A stretch of DNA of 64,000 bases from Pelagihabitans pacificus (GTDB lineage Bacteria; Bacteroidota; Bacteroidia; Flavobacteriales; Flavobacteriaceae). A model generated the notes under the pieces. The model ran no database searches. It saw only the letters and a program-made list of their open reading frames with translations, and had not been told where the DNA came from. Below, in pieces: positions 25,906-35,778 of the stretch (position 1 is its first letter; every line of letters begins with the position of its first letter). Made by a program: the position numbers and the translations under genes. The DNA lies in contig NZ_VIKU02000005.1 in NCBI RefSeq assembly GCF_009371985.2, positions 186,001 to 250,000 on the forward strand, read 5' to 3'.

Positions 25906-26895
25906 CTAATTTTGATGTCGTTGCAGCAACTCCTTTCTTCCGGACACCTGTAATTTGTTGTAGATATTGGTGATGTGTGTCTTGACCGTACTAAGACTGA
26001 TAAAGAGTTCTTCGGCAATCTGTTTATTGCTCTTGCCCTGCAGGATGAGCTGTTGCACATTTTGTTCCTGTTTGCTCAAATCGTTTAGGGGAGGTAGTTT
26101 GCCCGAGCTCCGTATGCGAAAAGTCATGACCAAAAGTGCTACCAGTAACATGCATAGGATGATATTCACGATAGCACTGGTCCGATAACGACGCTCGGCT
26201 ATTTCGGTTGTTAGAAAAGCCAGTTTATTTTCCAAAAACAGGTATTCCCCCCGGTCAATATCGCTCTTCTTCAACTCGCTCAACAAGGCCAAATAATAGT
26301 CGGGGTTTTTGGCAATATCTTTTTCCAATAATTGCTGATAATCCAGCTGTTTGATTCCGATCAATTTTACCATTAAAATTTGCAGCGAGTCCTTGGCATA
26401 ACTTTTCAAATTGAGTACATAAGCACTTGAAAGACTATCCTCTTTTTTGACTTCAACGGCCCGCAAAGCGGTTTCATACCTGCGTAACCGTCGCCATTCG
26501 CGATCAGCTATGTTGGTATTCGTATAATCAGCAAATGGGATACCGCTTCTTTTAAAATAAATGCTGTCGTTCCTTGAAAAAATGAACAGCTGTTCGGTCC
26601 GAAGGGTGCGCCTCAAGGCATTTTCCACTTGTTCGATATAAATGCGATAGATGGCATCCTTATCGGTTATTTTCAACTTTTTAAATGAAAAGAAGCCGTT
26701 TTCGTCAACGGCGGAACGAGCAATAGGGGTTTCCTGGCCATTATCGGACAGGTCTTCCAACGCTACCCGACTCAAATATACATGTCCATTGGGTATGGAA
26801 ACCGCTTCCAAGTCTAGATGGCCCGAAATATGGGTTTGGGCAGCGAGTTGGAAACCGCCCAACAGAATAACAACCACAAATGCTAGCCTAACCAT
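25906..26895 (-). CDS. Membrane-tethered LuxR-family regulator
   Basis: This 329-aa protein has an N-terminal signal sequence or membrane segment (1-20), an extracytoplasmic region (~21-240) with helical repeats in its second half, one transmembrane helix (~241-261) and a C-terminal LuxR/GerE helix-turn-helix (~272-328, KQEQNVQQLILQGKSNKQIAEEL...STVKTHITNIYNKL). It therefore looks like a one-component regulator that senses a periplasmic signal and binds DNA while anchored. It lies 82 nt upstream of the TonB-receptor-like gene, a plausible target. Confidence 0.8.
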   Translation of the reverse strand: MVRLAFVVVILLGGFQLAAQTHISGHLDLEAVSIPNGHVYLSRVALEDLSDNGQETPIARSAVDENGFFSFKKLKITDKDAIYRIYIEQVENALRRTLRTEQLFIFSRNDSIYFKRSGIPFADYTNTNIADREWRRLRRYETALRAVEVKKEDSLSSAYVLNLKSYAKDSLQILMVKLIGIKQLDYQQLLEKDIAKNPDYYLALLSELKKSDIDRGEYLFLENKLAFLTTEIAERRYRTSAIVNIILCMLLVALLVMTFRIRSSGKLPPLNDLSKQEQNVQQLILQGKSNKQIAEELFISLSTVKTHITNIYNKLQVSGRKELLQRHQN

Positions 26896-26988
26896 AGGTC
26901 TAAGTTAATCGATTCCAAAAAGAATGGCAACTCGAAATACGGGTCCTGACTTTCGGCATCCTATAAGCACTGTTGCTGAAGCCATTTT

Positions 26989-28389
26989 TCAATCTTTGGA
27001 TAAGGAGACACTTGCTTCCGGGACGAGATAAAATGGAATCGACCATTCCGAGACCACTTCTTTTTCAAATTTTTTCTTCACACGGAGCACATTTTTACCG
27101 GCGTTCATTTGCCCGGTATCCAGGTAACAGATCACACCAAACTGACCTGTTTCCGGATGGTTCTGTTTAATAAAATCGACCCGGATTCTTACTTCGTCCA
27201 CGAATATTTGGTTGTACTGCTGGTAGCAGTCAAGGTATTGGGCCCGTATGAGCCTGGTGTTTTCGTCCTGATTCCGGTTCTCGTCCTCCTCGAAGGGTCC
27301 ACATATTTTCTCCTGATATTTCCGCTCGTTACCGTAAATGGGAATAAAAAGTTTCAACACCTTGGATTCTATCACGTCGGAATCGATTTCCGGGGTCAAT
27401 AAAAACCCGCTGTCCCCATTTTGATTGCGATAATATTCCTTGTACACCGTATCCTTATAAAACCGATCTGGTCGAACCAGATGTACCATATCGGACTTGG
27501 CCCCCATCACCACCGATACCACCATTCCACAAAATAAAAATAGGAGCAATAGGCCTATCAAGGGTTTCTTTTTTTTGAAATTGGAGCCGAAGGTCATGGT
27601 GATTTGCAGCAATATCTTGTACAATGGTCCGTACATGGCCATGGATCCAACCCGAACGATCCTGTACATCCAAGTCTGCACGATTACATTTTCCTTGAAT
27701 ATTTTAAGGTTGCCCACAATACCCATTACCGTCTGAATAATGAACAGCAGCGCTATGGCTCCTATCGGTATCAGCAATAATTCCTTGGGAATATACTCCG
27801 ATAGCACGTTGAACGCAAAGAGGTAGATACTCAAGGTAATGGCCAGATAAGCGTAAATTAATAGCAGGCAAAAAGCCGCAGCGAAGATAACACTGCAAAG
27901 TTCGTCTACTTTTTGGATGGTTTCCTCCTGCTTCGGAAGAATCGAAAGAATTTTTTCAGTATATATCTTGGAATACGCACTGTCTTCCAGACTGTAGTCC
28001 GGAAATACGGAATTCAGACCCACAAGACCCACCCAAAATGCCCTCAAAAAGAAGTGGATAACAAACATGGAAACCAAAATACTGACCGCCAGCAAACCTG
28101 AAATAACAATAAAATAACCGAGAGGGTACTGTTTCGGGGGAAGGAGGTCGATAAAACGATAGGTTGCCCAAAAAACAACATCGAACAATTGAAACGTTCC
28201 GAAGGTAGCTATCGCGGAAACCAGTAGCTCTGCTTCCCAACTTTCATCCTTCAAACGTTGTAGCCAATGGCTCGATCTCGCACCGGTCGGTTCTTGGGCA
28301 GGGCTCTTCTCTTCTCCTTTCATATTTCGGTCAACTTTTGGTCGGTTAAGAATCATGTCCACCTCCCCATCATTTTCCCGGACATCCAT
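26989..28389 (-). CDS. Polytopic inner-membrane protein, unknown function
   Basis: This protein of up to 466 aa has hydrophobic segments at about 56-78, 91-118, 165-195, 204-228 and 277-297. A soluble C-terminal domain (~300-466) contains two conserved-looking Cys (CGPFEEDEN and CYQQYNQIF) and ends with strands (WSIPFYLVPEASV). The N-terminal 40 residues are polar, and ATG codons at 28356 or 28323 are alternative starts. I do not recognise the family. It sits between a serine hydrolase and the LuxR-type regulator, all on the minus strand. Confidence 0.6.
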   Translation of the reverse strand: MDVRENDGEVDMILNRPKVDRNMKGEEKSPAQEPTGARSSHWLQRLKDESWEAELLVSAIATFGTFQLFDVVFWATYRFIDLLPPKQYPLGYFIVISGLLAVSILVSMFVIHFFLRAFWVGLVGLNSVFPDYSLEDSAYSKIYTEKILSILPKQEETIQKVDELCSVIFAAAFCLLLIYAYLAITLSIYLFAFNVLSEYIPKELLLIPIGAIALLFIIQTVMGIVGNLKIFKENVIVQTWMYRIVRVGSMAMYGPLYKILLQITMTFGSNFKKKKPLIGLLLLFLFCGMVVSVVMGAKSDMVHLVRPDRFYKDTVYKEYYRNQNGDSGFLLTPEIDSDVIESKVLKLFIPIYGNERKYQEKICGPFEEDENRNQDENTRLIRAQYLDCYQQYNQIFVDEVRIRVDFIKQNHPETGQFGVICYLDTGQMNAGKNVLRVKKKFEKEVVSEWSIPFYLVPEASVSLSKD

Positions 28390-28467
28390 GGGGAATGAAC
28401 CAACGAGGTCGGTAGAACCATATGGTAATATACTTTTTTTTGGCGATTTCTTCCAAAAGGGATTTTC

Positions 28468-29580
28468 TTAAAAGGAAGGTTTCTTTGACGTCATCAAGAG
28501 GTTGACTGTTGTATCCAATACGTCCTGCACCTTTGGGTCGGTACAGTTGATGAGAATAGCAACAACCATCTGCTCATTTGGATACACAAAAAAGTTCGAA
28601 TACCCCCCAACCCCATTACCTACATGTCCGTAATAGGAACGGCCCTTGGTATCCTCGCTCACTTGCCAACCAAGTCCGTAATAGGTCGGGGTCCCATTGA
28701 TGTTTTGGGAAGTCAAGAAAGGCTGCAAGGTTTTTTTGTCCAAAATTTTCCCTTCCAGATAAGCTTGACCCAATTTAGCTATGTCCCCAGAGGTCGACAG
28801 ATACCCGCCTCCGGCAAGTTTATAATGATTGTTTACCGGAATCGCCTCCCGAAACCCTAATCGATTCCTTGAATAGGAGGTAGCCAATCGATGTGCTCCC
28901 GGCCAAGTGTCGGAACCCTTCTTGGCGGTGGGTGCGAACGTATGGTCCATTCCCAAGGGCTCCAATACCTTCTCGTGTACATACTCTACAAACGGTATAC
29001 CACTTGCCTCCTGCATCGCCAAGGAAATCAACACCCAGTCATAGCTATTGTAGTGGTAACCGGTACCTGGCTCAAAAAGTAAGGGGTCATTCTTAAAAAG
29101 GTCGATACCTTCCTTAATGGAATAGGGTCTGTTGAGCCCATATTCGGTTCCGCGATAGCTACGTATCCCCGCCGTATGACTTGCTAACTGCCGAATCGTG
29201 AAATCGTATTTCTTTTTGGGATAATAGGGTACATAGGTACGGAAAGAAGCATCCAGATCAATGATTCCTTCTACTACCATATGCGCCAAGGCCGTCGCCG
29301 CGATGGGTTTGGAAACACTGGCAACACGAAAAACCGTCTCTTCCGGTATGATTCGGGTTTTTGCTTCCAAATCGGCATGGCCGTAGCCCTTTTGAAAGAT
29401 GGTTTTCCCTTCTTCAAGCACCGTTACCGATAAACCGGGAATCTTTTGTTGATTTACCAAATCGGCTAAAAGGTCGTCTGCTTTGACTAGCCCCTCCAAA
29501 CGGGTATCATCACCGAGAATCCTTTTCTTGGCAAAGAGGTTATTTAGATATTTGGCAATTGGATTCACAGCTCTAGGCAC
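28468..29580 (-). CDS. Beta-lactamase-family serine hydrolase
   Basis: This 370-aa protein has the class C beta-lactamase/D,D-peptidase fold signatures. The SxxK motif is VASVSKPIA at about residue 90. The second motif reads YHYNSYDW at about 170 (Y-N-S, as in LACTB-like hydrolases rather than Y-S-N). The third is HVGNGVGG (HxG) at about 320. The start is GTG (29578-29580). I see no signal peptide, so a cytoplasmic or non-classical location is possible. Members include esterases, peptidases and LACTB-like proteases, and real beta-lactam resistance should not be assumed. Confidence 0.8.
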   Translation of the reverse strand: MPRAVNPIAKYLNNLFAKKRILGDDTRLEGLVKADDLLADLVNQQKIPGLSVTVLEEGKTIFQKGYGHADLEAKTRIIPEETVFRVASVSKPIAATALAHMVVEGIIDLDASFRTYVPYYPKKKYDFTIRQLASHTAGIRSYRGTEYGLNRPYSIKEGIDLFKNDPLLFEPGTGYHYNSYDWVLISLAMQEASGIPFVEYVHEKVLEPLGMDHTFAPTAKKGSDTWPGAHRLATSYSRNRLGFREAIPVNNHYKLAGGGYLSTSGDIAKLGQAYLEGKILDKKTLQPFLTSQNINGTPTYYGLGWQVSEDTKGRSYYGHVGNGVGGYSNFFVYPNEQMVVAILINCTDPKVQDVLDTTVNLLMTSKKPSF

Positions 29581-29617
29581 TTTTACATCTTACTTGACAT
29601 CCTTCAAAAGTGAGTGA

Positions 29618-30370
29618 TCAGTCTTTAAAGAGCAATCTTCCCTTATACAATTCCTCCACCGCTATTTCGTCGGGTCGTGTGTTACTGATCACGTCCCCGG
29701 TTCCCCGAATCACCCCTCGTATCGATAGTTGGGGATCTACCAGGATGTCGTTCGAACCGCGGTGGTTCACTACCACATTCTGTACCATTAAATCCTCGGC
29801 CTCGATACGGGAATCGCCCGCGGCGATAGTAATATTAAAAGTTTCACTGGTTCCCCTCAGCTTAAAATAGGCAATGCCGTTTACAACCACATTGAGGTTC
29901 TCGGCAGCTACTTCCAAATCGAAGGCTCCGTCGGTCGTCTCGGATTCCGTATTAACAAAACTCTCTGAAATCAATCGTAAGTCAGCATAGGACAAAACAC
30001 TATCGCTTTCTACGGGCCAACCGGTACTACTCCGTATTTCGGTCAGGTTCGGCACCGTTACGTATACCTTGGTGACCCCGTATTCCCGAAAAAAATTACA
30101 GTCGTTGGTATCGCGCAATAGTAGGCGGCTTCCACTGACCACAGCGGTCACTTCCTCACGGAGATTGTCGCCGGTTTCGATTTCGACTTTCTGGGTCTCC
30201 CCCTGTTTTACGATGAGTGATATATTTTCGAAAACGGTAATTTCTGTAAAGGGGTCGACCATCACCTCCTCCCTGATAAGCTCACCGGTGCTTTGAAAAC
30301 AATCCAGGGCCGATTCCGAGTTACAGGATGCAATTAAAAAACCAGCTAGCGCATAAAAAATTATTTTCAC
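29618..30370 (-). CDS. GIN-domain (DUF2807) lipoprotein
   Basis: This 250-aa protein, if started at GTG 30370, begins VKIIFYALAGFLIASC with a lipobox ending at Cys16. The frame continues upstream to ATG 30478, but that adds ~36 residues before the signal peptide. The mature part is a repetitive right-handed beta structure (DPFTEITVFENISLIVKQG, EVTAVVSGSRLLLRD, LNVVVNGIAYFKLRGTSETFNI...) of the putative auto-transporter adhesin head family. It probably sits at the cell surface or outer membrane. The function is unknown. Confidence 0.7.
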   Translation of the reverse strand: MKIIFYALAGFLIASCNSESALDCFQSTGELIREEVMVDPFTEITVFENISLIVKQGETQKVEIETGDNLREEVTAVVSGSRLLLRDTNDCNFFREYGVTKVYVTVPNLTEIRSSTGWPVESDSVLSYADLRLISESFVNTESETTDGAFDLEVAAENLNVVVNGIAYFKLRGTSETFNITIAAGDSRIEAEDLMVQNVVVNHRGSNDILVDPQLSIRGVIRGTGDVISNTRPDEIAVEELYKGRLLFKD

Positions 30371-30549
30371 CGCCTTCGGGAATACCCCCTTTTTGTATAG
30401 TTGGCTTTCTCCCACTTCGGTCGAGCGATGCCGATCAAGGGAGAAACGCAGTGTACCGAATTTTAGATGTATTCGCATATTCAGCTGTTTATGGCACGAG
30501 TCAAATCGTCTTAAGTCTTGGCTCTTACCCCTGTTTCCCATTTCCCAAA

Positions 30550-31644
30550 TTACAGGCGCACCCCTACCCCGAATTCTACGGCTTCAGCGGCGGCGGCATG
30601 TGATTTCAACGTGATGGCGCCAAACCATTTTTTTCCAAAATACCGTTTCAATCCAATCCGGTTGTAGACCCTTCCCTCAAAATCGAAGGGATAGTACACA
30701 TAGTATCCAAGCTGTGTGATGACACTCAATTTATTAATAAAAAGCTCATGGCCCAAGAAAAGTCCGACCCGCTTGAAATCGGTATCCGCCGAGACATTGT
30801 TTTCAGGAAAAGAAATACTTTGATAGCGGATCAACTCCTTTAGAAAATTACTAAAAAAAATATCCGTCCCCAGTTGAAGGGCACTTTTACGACCTAATCT
30901 TTTATCGGTATAGGCCGAAACAATGTAAAAGGGAAACTGCCCGGCCCCAATATTATCACTTTCGTTGATTCCGGACCTAAAAACCAAGTTATAGCGCAAA
31001 GGCTCCTTAACTTTTGGTTTCTCCCTAGTGATATATTCGTTTGCCTCGTCCCCGATGGAGTAAATCAACCCCGCATTGAATGCCAGCGTATTCGTCGAGG
31101 TGTTCGGCGCCCTAACATTCGCGTTGGAATAATGAACCACCGTAATACCGGCCTTCAGCCCTAGACCATCTAAAATATACTCTCTTCGGTAGTTCAAGGT
31201 CAAATAAGTACTACTCAACAACCGAGATCCATAGGCATTGTTTCTGAAATTCTCCGTTCTATCGTAGGGATTGGTTGCAAAAGAGATCCCCTGACCTATC
31301 CGAAATTGGAGATTTCGCTTAAAAAAGTAAAAATTATAGTGGGCATAGAGTCCGAAGGTTTTTCCCAAAGTTGGGTTGTGGGTATCCTGGTAAACGAACG
31401 AGGCACCCGAATCCGGGTAGTTATACCATTGTTGCCATTCTTCTTCGCCAAAGGTTTTTCTACTATATCCCAGAATAATACCGGAAGGGTGTTCCGAAAT
31501 AAGATGTGAGATATCGGTATTGTGCAAAAGAATAGATCCGTAAAAGGCATTGGCGTCCAAGGTGTACTTTTTCGCTACTCCTCCTTCTTGGGAAAAACAC
31601 CAACCTATCGAAAAAAGAGAAATTAGCAGTACCCTGGGGCTCAT
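30550..31644 (-). CDS. Acyloxyacyl hydrolase (PagL-like lipid A deacylase)
   Basis: This 364-aa outer-membrane barrel starts at ATG 31644, since the TTG three codons upstream seems less likely. A signal peptide (~1-19) precedes the barrel. The PagL-type active-site segment VVHYSNANVRAPNTSTN (~190-206) carries the His-Ser pair used for removing the 3-O acyl chain from lipid A. Bacteroidota homologues are usually annotated as acyloxyacyl hydrolase with extra barrel strands, as here. The LPS substrate is inferred from the family. Confidence 0.75.
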   Translation of the reverse strand: MSPRVLLISLFSIGWCFSQEGGVAKKYTLDANAFYGSILLHNTDISHLISEHPSGIILGYSRKTFGEEEWQQWYNYPDSGASFVYQDTHNPTLGKTFGLYAHYNFYFFKRNLQFRIGQGISFATNPYDRTENFRNNAYGSRLLSSTYLTLNYRREYILDGLGLKAGITVVHYSNANVRAPNTSTNTLAFNAGLIYSIGDEANEYITREKPKVKEPLRYNLVFRSGINESDNIGAGQFPFYIVSAYTDKRLGRKSALQLGTDIFFSNFLKELIRYQSISFPENNVSADTDFKRVGLFLGHELFINKLSVITQLGYYVYYPFDFEGRVYNRIGLKRYFGKKWFGAITLKSHAAAAEAVEFGVGVRL

Positions 31645-31722
31645 GGGGGTCAAAGGTAAAAATATTCAAGGTGTAAAGTTCCAGGTTTGGTGTAATATTA
31701 TTTGCACCCTAAACCGAAAATT

Positions 31723-32676
31723 TTAGAAGACCTTGCTAGCGATCGCCTTGATATTATCCGATTTTCCCATCGAGTAATAATGCAATACGGGTACCCCGGC
31801 CGCTTTCAATTCCTTTGATTGTTCAATGGCCCATTCGATACCTACTTGCCGTACCGCCTTATTGTCTTTGCAAGCTTCTACCGAATCGATCAAATCTTGA
31901 GGCAAGTCAATTCGGAATACTTGGGGTAGTAACTGTAAATGCCGCTTCACCGCGATGGGCTTTATCCCCGGAATAATAGGCACCTCGATTCCCATTTGCT
32001 TGGCAGCCTCCACGAATTCAAAATACTTTTTATTGTCGAAGAACATTTGGGTCACCACATAGTCGGCCCCTGCATCTACCTTTTCCTTTAAACGGATGAG
32101 GTCCGATTTCAACGAAGGTGCTTCCAAATGTTTTTCGGGATAGCCGGCCACTCCAATACAGAAATCGGAGCAGTTATCCGTTTCGATGACCTCGTGCAAA
32201 TACTTGCCACAGTTCAGGTTTTGAATCTGTTCCACGAGATTCAAGGCATAGGGGTGGCCTCCTTTTGTGGGCTGAAAGTACTTTTCCTCCCGCATGGCAT
32301 CCCCACGGAGAGCCATTACATTATCGATGCCCAAGTAGTGGCAGTCGACCAACAAATACTCGGTCTCTTCCTTGGTAAAACCACCACAGAGTACGTGGGG
32401 TACGGTATCCACGTCGTATTTGTGCTTGATAGAGGCACAGATTCCCACGGTGCCCGGCCGCATTCGGGTCAGCTTTTTATCCAGAAGTCCATCACGGTCG
32501 ATGTACACGTATTCCTCCCGTGAAGTAGTTACATCGATAAAGGGTGGTTTGAACTCCATCAGTGGATCTATATTGCCATATAGCTCTTCAATGCTACGCC
32601 CCTTTACCGGCGGAATAATTTCAAAGGAGAACAAGGTGTTCCCCGCCGCTGCTTCAATATGATCTGTTACTTTCAT
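31723..32676 (-). CDS. metF: Methylenetetrahydrofolate reductase
   Basis: This 317-aa flavoprotein reduces 5,10-methylene-THF to 5-methyl-THF, the methyl donor for MetH. FSFEIIPPVKGRSIEELY at the start, VTTSREE, the MALRGD loop (~140) and DAGADYVVTQMFFDN (~215) are diagnostic. The length is normal. It is downstream of both metH parts on the same strand, so it probably shares the SAM-I riboswitch at 36.9 kb, although a 283-nt spacer with a structured repeat intervenes. Confidence 0.93.
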   Translation of the reverse strand: MKVTDHIEAAAGNTLFSFEIIPPVKGRSIEELYGNIDPLMEFKPPFIDVTTSREEYVYIDRDGLLDKKLTRMRPGTVGICASIKHKYDVDTVPHVLCGGFTKEETEYLLVDCHYLGIDNVMALRGDAMREEKYFQPTKGGHPYALNLVEQIQNLNCGKYLHEVIETDNCSDFCIGVAGYPEKHLEAPSLKSDLIRLKEKVDAGADYVVTQMFFDNKKYFEFVEAAKQMGIEVPIIPGIKPIAVKRHLQLLPQVFRIDLPQDLIDSVEACKDNKAVRQVGIEWAIEQSKELKAAGVPVLHYYSMGKSDNIKAIASKVF

Positions 32677-32746
32677 AATCCTCTCCCCTCGCCCTCTCCA
32701 AACGGAGGAGTGCTTCCCGGGATTTATTTAATTAATATTTCATTAA

Positions 32747-32854
32747 GGGCGTTACCCTGACAAAAGTTGTCGTTTTGTCCGGGCCGGGCTTTCGGCAGTC
32801 GCTTCCCGAGACCGCTCGGGAGCGCTTCAACAATGCCTCTATCCCTGACGCGGG
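32747..32854. repeat. Structured intergenic repeat-like element between metH and metF
   Basis: This GC-rich island lies in an otherwise AT-leaning spacer. It begins GGGCGTTACCCT and ends TCCCTGACGCGGG. Inside are a GACAA-AAG-TTGTC hairpin (about 32758-32770) and a TCCCGAG-ACCG-CTCGGGA hairpin (about 32804-32821). The end pattern resembles dispersed intergenic elements that I recall from Flavobacteria. No second copy is visible in this window, so repeat status is inferred. No convincing protein is encoded in 32677-32959. Confidence 0.4.
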
Positions 32855-32959
32855 CCTCTCCGAAAGCACGGGAAGCCATTTCACCAAAGTCCCTTTTTAC
32901 CAAACTGTTACGAGCACCCCAAAAGTCCCAAAACTTTAGAAATCTCTTTTGTACCATCC

Positions 32960-35647
32960 TTAGTCCGCGATATTGGGCGCCAGCCATTTAGCAGCTTCAT
33001 CAATACTGATTCCTTTTCGCTCGGCAAAATCCCGCACCTGGTCTTCCTTTATCTTTCCGAGACCAAAATACCGTGCTTTCGGGTTTCCAAAATAATATCC
33101 ACTAACCGAAGCCGCTGGCCACATGGCCAGACTTTCGGTCAATTTTACCCCAATGCGTTGTTCGACCTGCATCATTTCCCAAATCGTCAATTTCTCCAAG
33201 TGGTCCGGACAGGCCGGATACCCTGGTGCAGGGCGAATGCCTTTGTACGATTCGTTGATCAATTCCTGATTACTCAAATCCTCACCATCCGCATAGCCCC
33301 AATGACGGGTACGTACCTCCTTATGAAGGTATTCGGCGAACGCTTCGGCCAATCGATCGGCCAAAGCCTTTATCATAATCGAACTGTAGTCGTCGTGATT
33401 TTTTTCATATTCCGCCGCTACCGTTTCCGTACCGAATCCTGTGGTGACGCAAAAACAACCGATGTAGTCCTGAATACCCGATTCCTTGGGTGCAATAAAA
33501 TCGGCAAGGGCATGGTCGGGCACCCCTTCTTTTCGTTGCAACTGCTGTCTTAACGTCCGGAACACATGCGTTTCTTCATTTACACGAACCTCGATGTCAT
33601 CGTCATCAACACTGTTGGCGGGAAAAAGACCAAAAATTCCTTTGGCCTTTAATTGCTTTTTGGCCAGTATCTCCCGCAGCATCTTTTGGGCATCGGCAAA
33701 AAGCTCGTTCGCCTGGGAACCAACCACTTCATCCGTTAGGATATCCGGATATTTACCATGCAAGTCCCAGCTCCTGAAAAAAGGTGTCCAGTCGATAAAG
33801 GGTACCAACTTTGTTAGATCGAGGTCCTCGATGACCTGGATGCCCAATTCGTTGGGTTCTACGATTTGCGCCGTTTGCCAGTCTATCTTGAACTTATTGG
33901 CCCTAGCGACTTCAATCGGCTTATACTCCTTTTGAACAGATCTTTTCAGGAATTTGTCACGGAAAACCTCATAATCTTCCTTAATCGTTCGTTTATAGGC
34001 ATCCTTGCTTTCCTTTTGTAGGAGGTCGCCAACTACCGTCACCGCTCTTGAGGCATCGTTCACGTGCACAACCGCAGCTTCGTAGTGTGGGTCGATCTTG
34101 ACGGCGGTATGGGCTTTGCTGGTAGTCGCCCCACCAATCAATAAGGGAACGGTGAAGTTCTTTCGTTGCATTTCTTTTGCCAGGTGCACCATCTCATCCA
34201 AAGAGGGCGTAATCAGCCCACTTAGCCCTATGATATCAACATTGTGGGCGATGGCTTCCGCGATGATTTTTTCCGGAGGCACCATCACGCCTAGGTCCAC
34301 TATTTCATAGTTATTACAAGCCAGCACCACACTTACGATGTTCTTACCAATGTCATGTACATCGCCCTTTACGGTAGCCATCAAAATTTTTCCCGCCCCT
34401 TGGGTGTCCCCCACTTGTGGATTGTTCAGTTTCTCTTCCTCTATATAGGGCAATAGGTAAGCCACTGCTTTTTTCATAACCCGGGCGGACTTCACCACTT
34501 GTGGCAAAAACATTTTTCCACTTCCAAAGAGATCCCCTACGACGTTCATTCCGGTCATCAAATGACCCTCGATAACCTCAATGGGTTTATCAACATTTTG
34601 CCGGGCTTCTTCAACGTCTTCCTCGATATACTGGTCGATTCCTTTGACCAAGGCACGTGTTATACGATCTTGTAACGGTTCCTTTCTCCAAGAAAGGTCT
34701 ACTTTGCTTTCCTTGGCCCTGCCTACCACCGATTCGGCGAAGTCGAGCAGCCGTTCCGTGGCATCTTCCCTTCGATTCAGGATAACATCCTCCACACGTT
34801 CCAACAGGTCGTTGGGAATATCGTCGTACACTTCCAACATGGTAGGATTAACGATGCCCATATTCATCCCGGATCTGATGGCATGGTAGAGAAAAACCGA
34901 ATGCATCGCCTCCCTGACCGGATTGTTCCCCCGAAAACTAAAGGAAACGTTGCTCACTCCCCCGCTTACACTACAGTGCGGAAGGTTCTCACGAACCCAT
35001 TTGGTGGCCTCGATAAAATCGATGGCATTGCGTTTGTGTTCCTCCATTCCGGTTGCGACCGGAAAAATGTTCAAATCGAAAATGATATCTTCCGGCGGAA
35101 AACCTACCTTGTTCACCAAAATATCGTAGGAACGCTTTGAAATTTCGATTCTCCTGTCGTAATTGTCGGCCTGGCCCACCTCATCAAAAGCCATCACAAT
35201 CACCGCGGCACCATATCTTTTAATGCGTGTTGCCTGATAAATAAACTGCTCTTCCCCCTCTTTCAGACTTATCGAATTTACAACGCATTTTCCTTGAACA
35301 ACCTGTAATCCGGCTTCGATTATCTCCCATTTAGAGCTATCGATCATGATAGGTACACGGGCAATGTCGGGTTCGGCGATAACGAGGTTCAGAAACTTCA
35401 CCATAGCCTCCTTGCCATCGATGAGTCCGTCATCCATATTAATATCGATAATCTGTGCACCACCTTCTACCTGTTCACGGGCCACATCCAGGGCCTCTTC
35501 GAATTTCTCTTCCTTTACCAGGCGAAGAAACTTTTTTGAACCGGCCACATTGGTACGCTCCCCCACATTAATAAAATTGCTTTCAGGAGTAATGACCAAA
35601 GGCTCCAGACCGGATAATTTGAGATATTTGGGTTTAGTTTCGTTCAT
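32960..35647 (-). CDS. metH: Cobalamin-dependent methionine synthase, folate/B12/activation part
   Basis: This 895-aa protein covers the C-terminal three modules of MetH. The pterin-binding domain is at ~1-270 ([30 protein letters not shown]). The cap and cobalamin domains are at ~330-580, with the cofactor-ligating DVHDIGKNI (DxHxxG) at about 430. The activation domain (~600-895) has [23 protein letters not shown] and [14 protein letters not shown]. The homocysteine-binding domain is encoded separately just upstream (35779-36789), so the enzyme is split into two chains. It makes methionine from homocysteine and 5-methyl-THF. Confidence 0.95.
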   Translation of the reverse strand: MNETKPKYLKLSGLEPLVITPESNFINVGERTNVAGSKKFLRLVKEEKFEEALDVAREQVEGGAQIIDINMDDGLIDGKEAMVKFLNLVIAEPDIARVPIMIDSSKWEIIEAGLQVVQGKCVVNSISLKEGEEQFIYQATRIKRYGAAVIVMAFDEVGQADNYDRRIEISKRSYDILVNKVGFPPEDIIFDLNIFPVATGMEEHKRNAIDFIEATKWVRENLPHCSVSGGVSNVSFSFRGNNPVREAMHSVFLYHAIRSGMNMGIVNPTMLEVYDDIPNDLLERVEDVILNRREDATERLLDFAESVVGRAKESKVDLSWRKEPLQDRITRALVKGIDQYIEEDVEEARQNVDKPIEVIEGHLMTGMNVVGDLFGSGKMFLPQVVKSARVMKKAVAYLLPYIEEEKLNNPQVGDTQGAGKILMATVKGDVHDIGKNIVSVVLACNNYEIVDLGVMVPPEKIIAEAIAHNVDIIGLSGLITPSLDEMVHLAKEMQRKNFTVPLLIGGATTSKAHTAVKIDPHYEAAVVHVNDASRAVTVVGDLLQKESKDAYKRTIKEDYEVFRDKFLKRSVQKEYKPIEVARANKFKIDWQTAQIVEPNELGIQVIEDLDLTKLVPFIDWTPFFRSWDLHGKYPDILTDEVVGSQANELFADAQKMLREILAKKQLKAKGIFGLFPANSVDDDDIEVRVNEETHVFRTLRQQLQRKEGVPDHALADFIAPKESGIQDYIGCFCVTTGFGTETVAAEYEKNHDDYSSIMIKALADRLAEAFAEYLHKEVRTRHWGYADGEDLSNQELINESYKGIRPAPGYPACPDHLEKLTIWEMMQVEQRIGVKLTESLAMWPAASVSGYYFGNPKARYFGLGKIKEDQVRDFAERKGISIDEAAKWLAPNIAD

Positions 35648-35778
35648 TATTGATTGTGCAATACTTCGATAAAAGGTTTATAAAAATGATGCAAGGGTCT
35701 TTTTCGTTATTGATATCGGCGTGAATGTTGAACTTGTCCTTCGGTGCTTGTACCTCCGTAATTCCGACAGACCTGCCA

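Noticed and set aside
28468-29580. Serine hydrolase as an antibiotic-resistance beta-lactamase
   Set aside because: Motifs fit the broad class C/LACTB-like family with a Y-N-S second motif and no signal peptide; resistance cannot be claimed.
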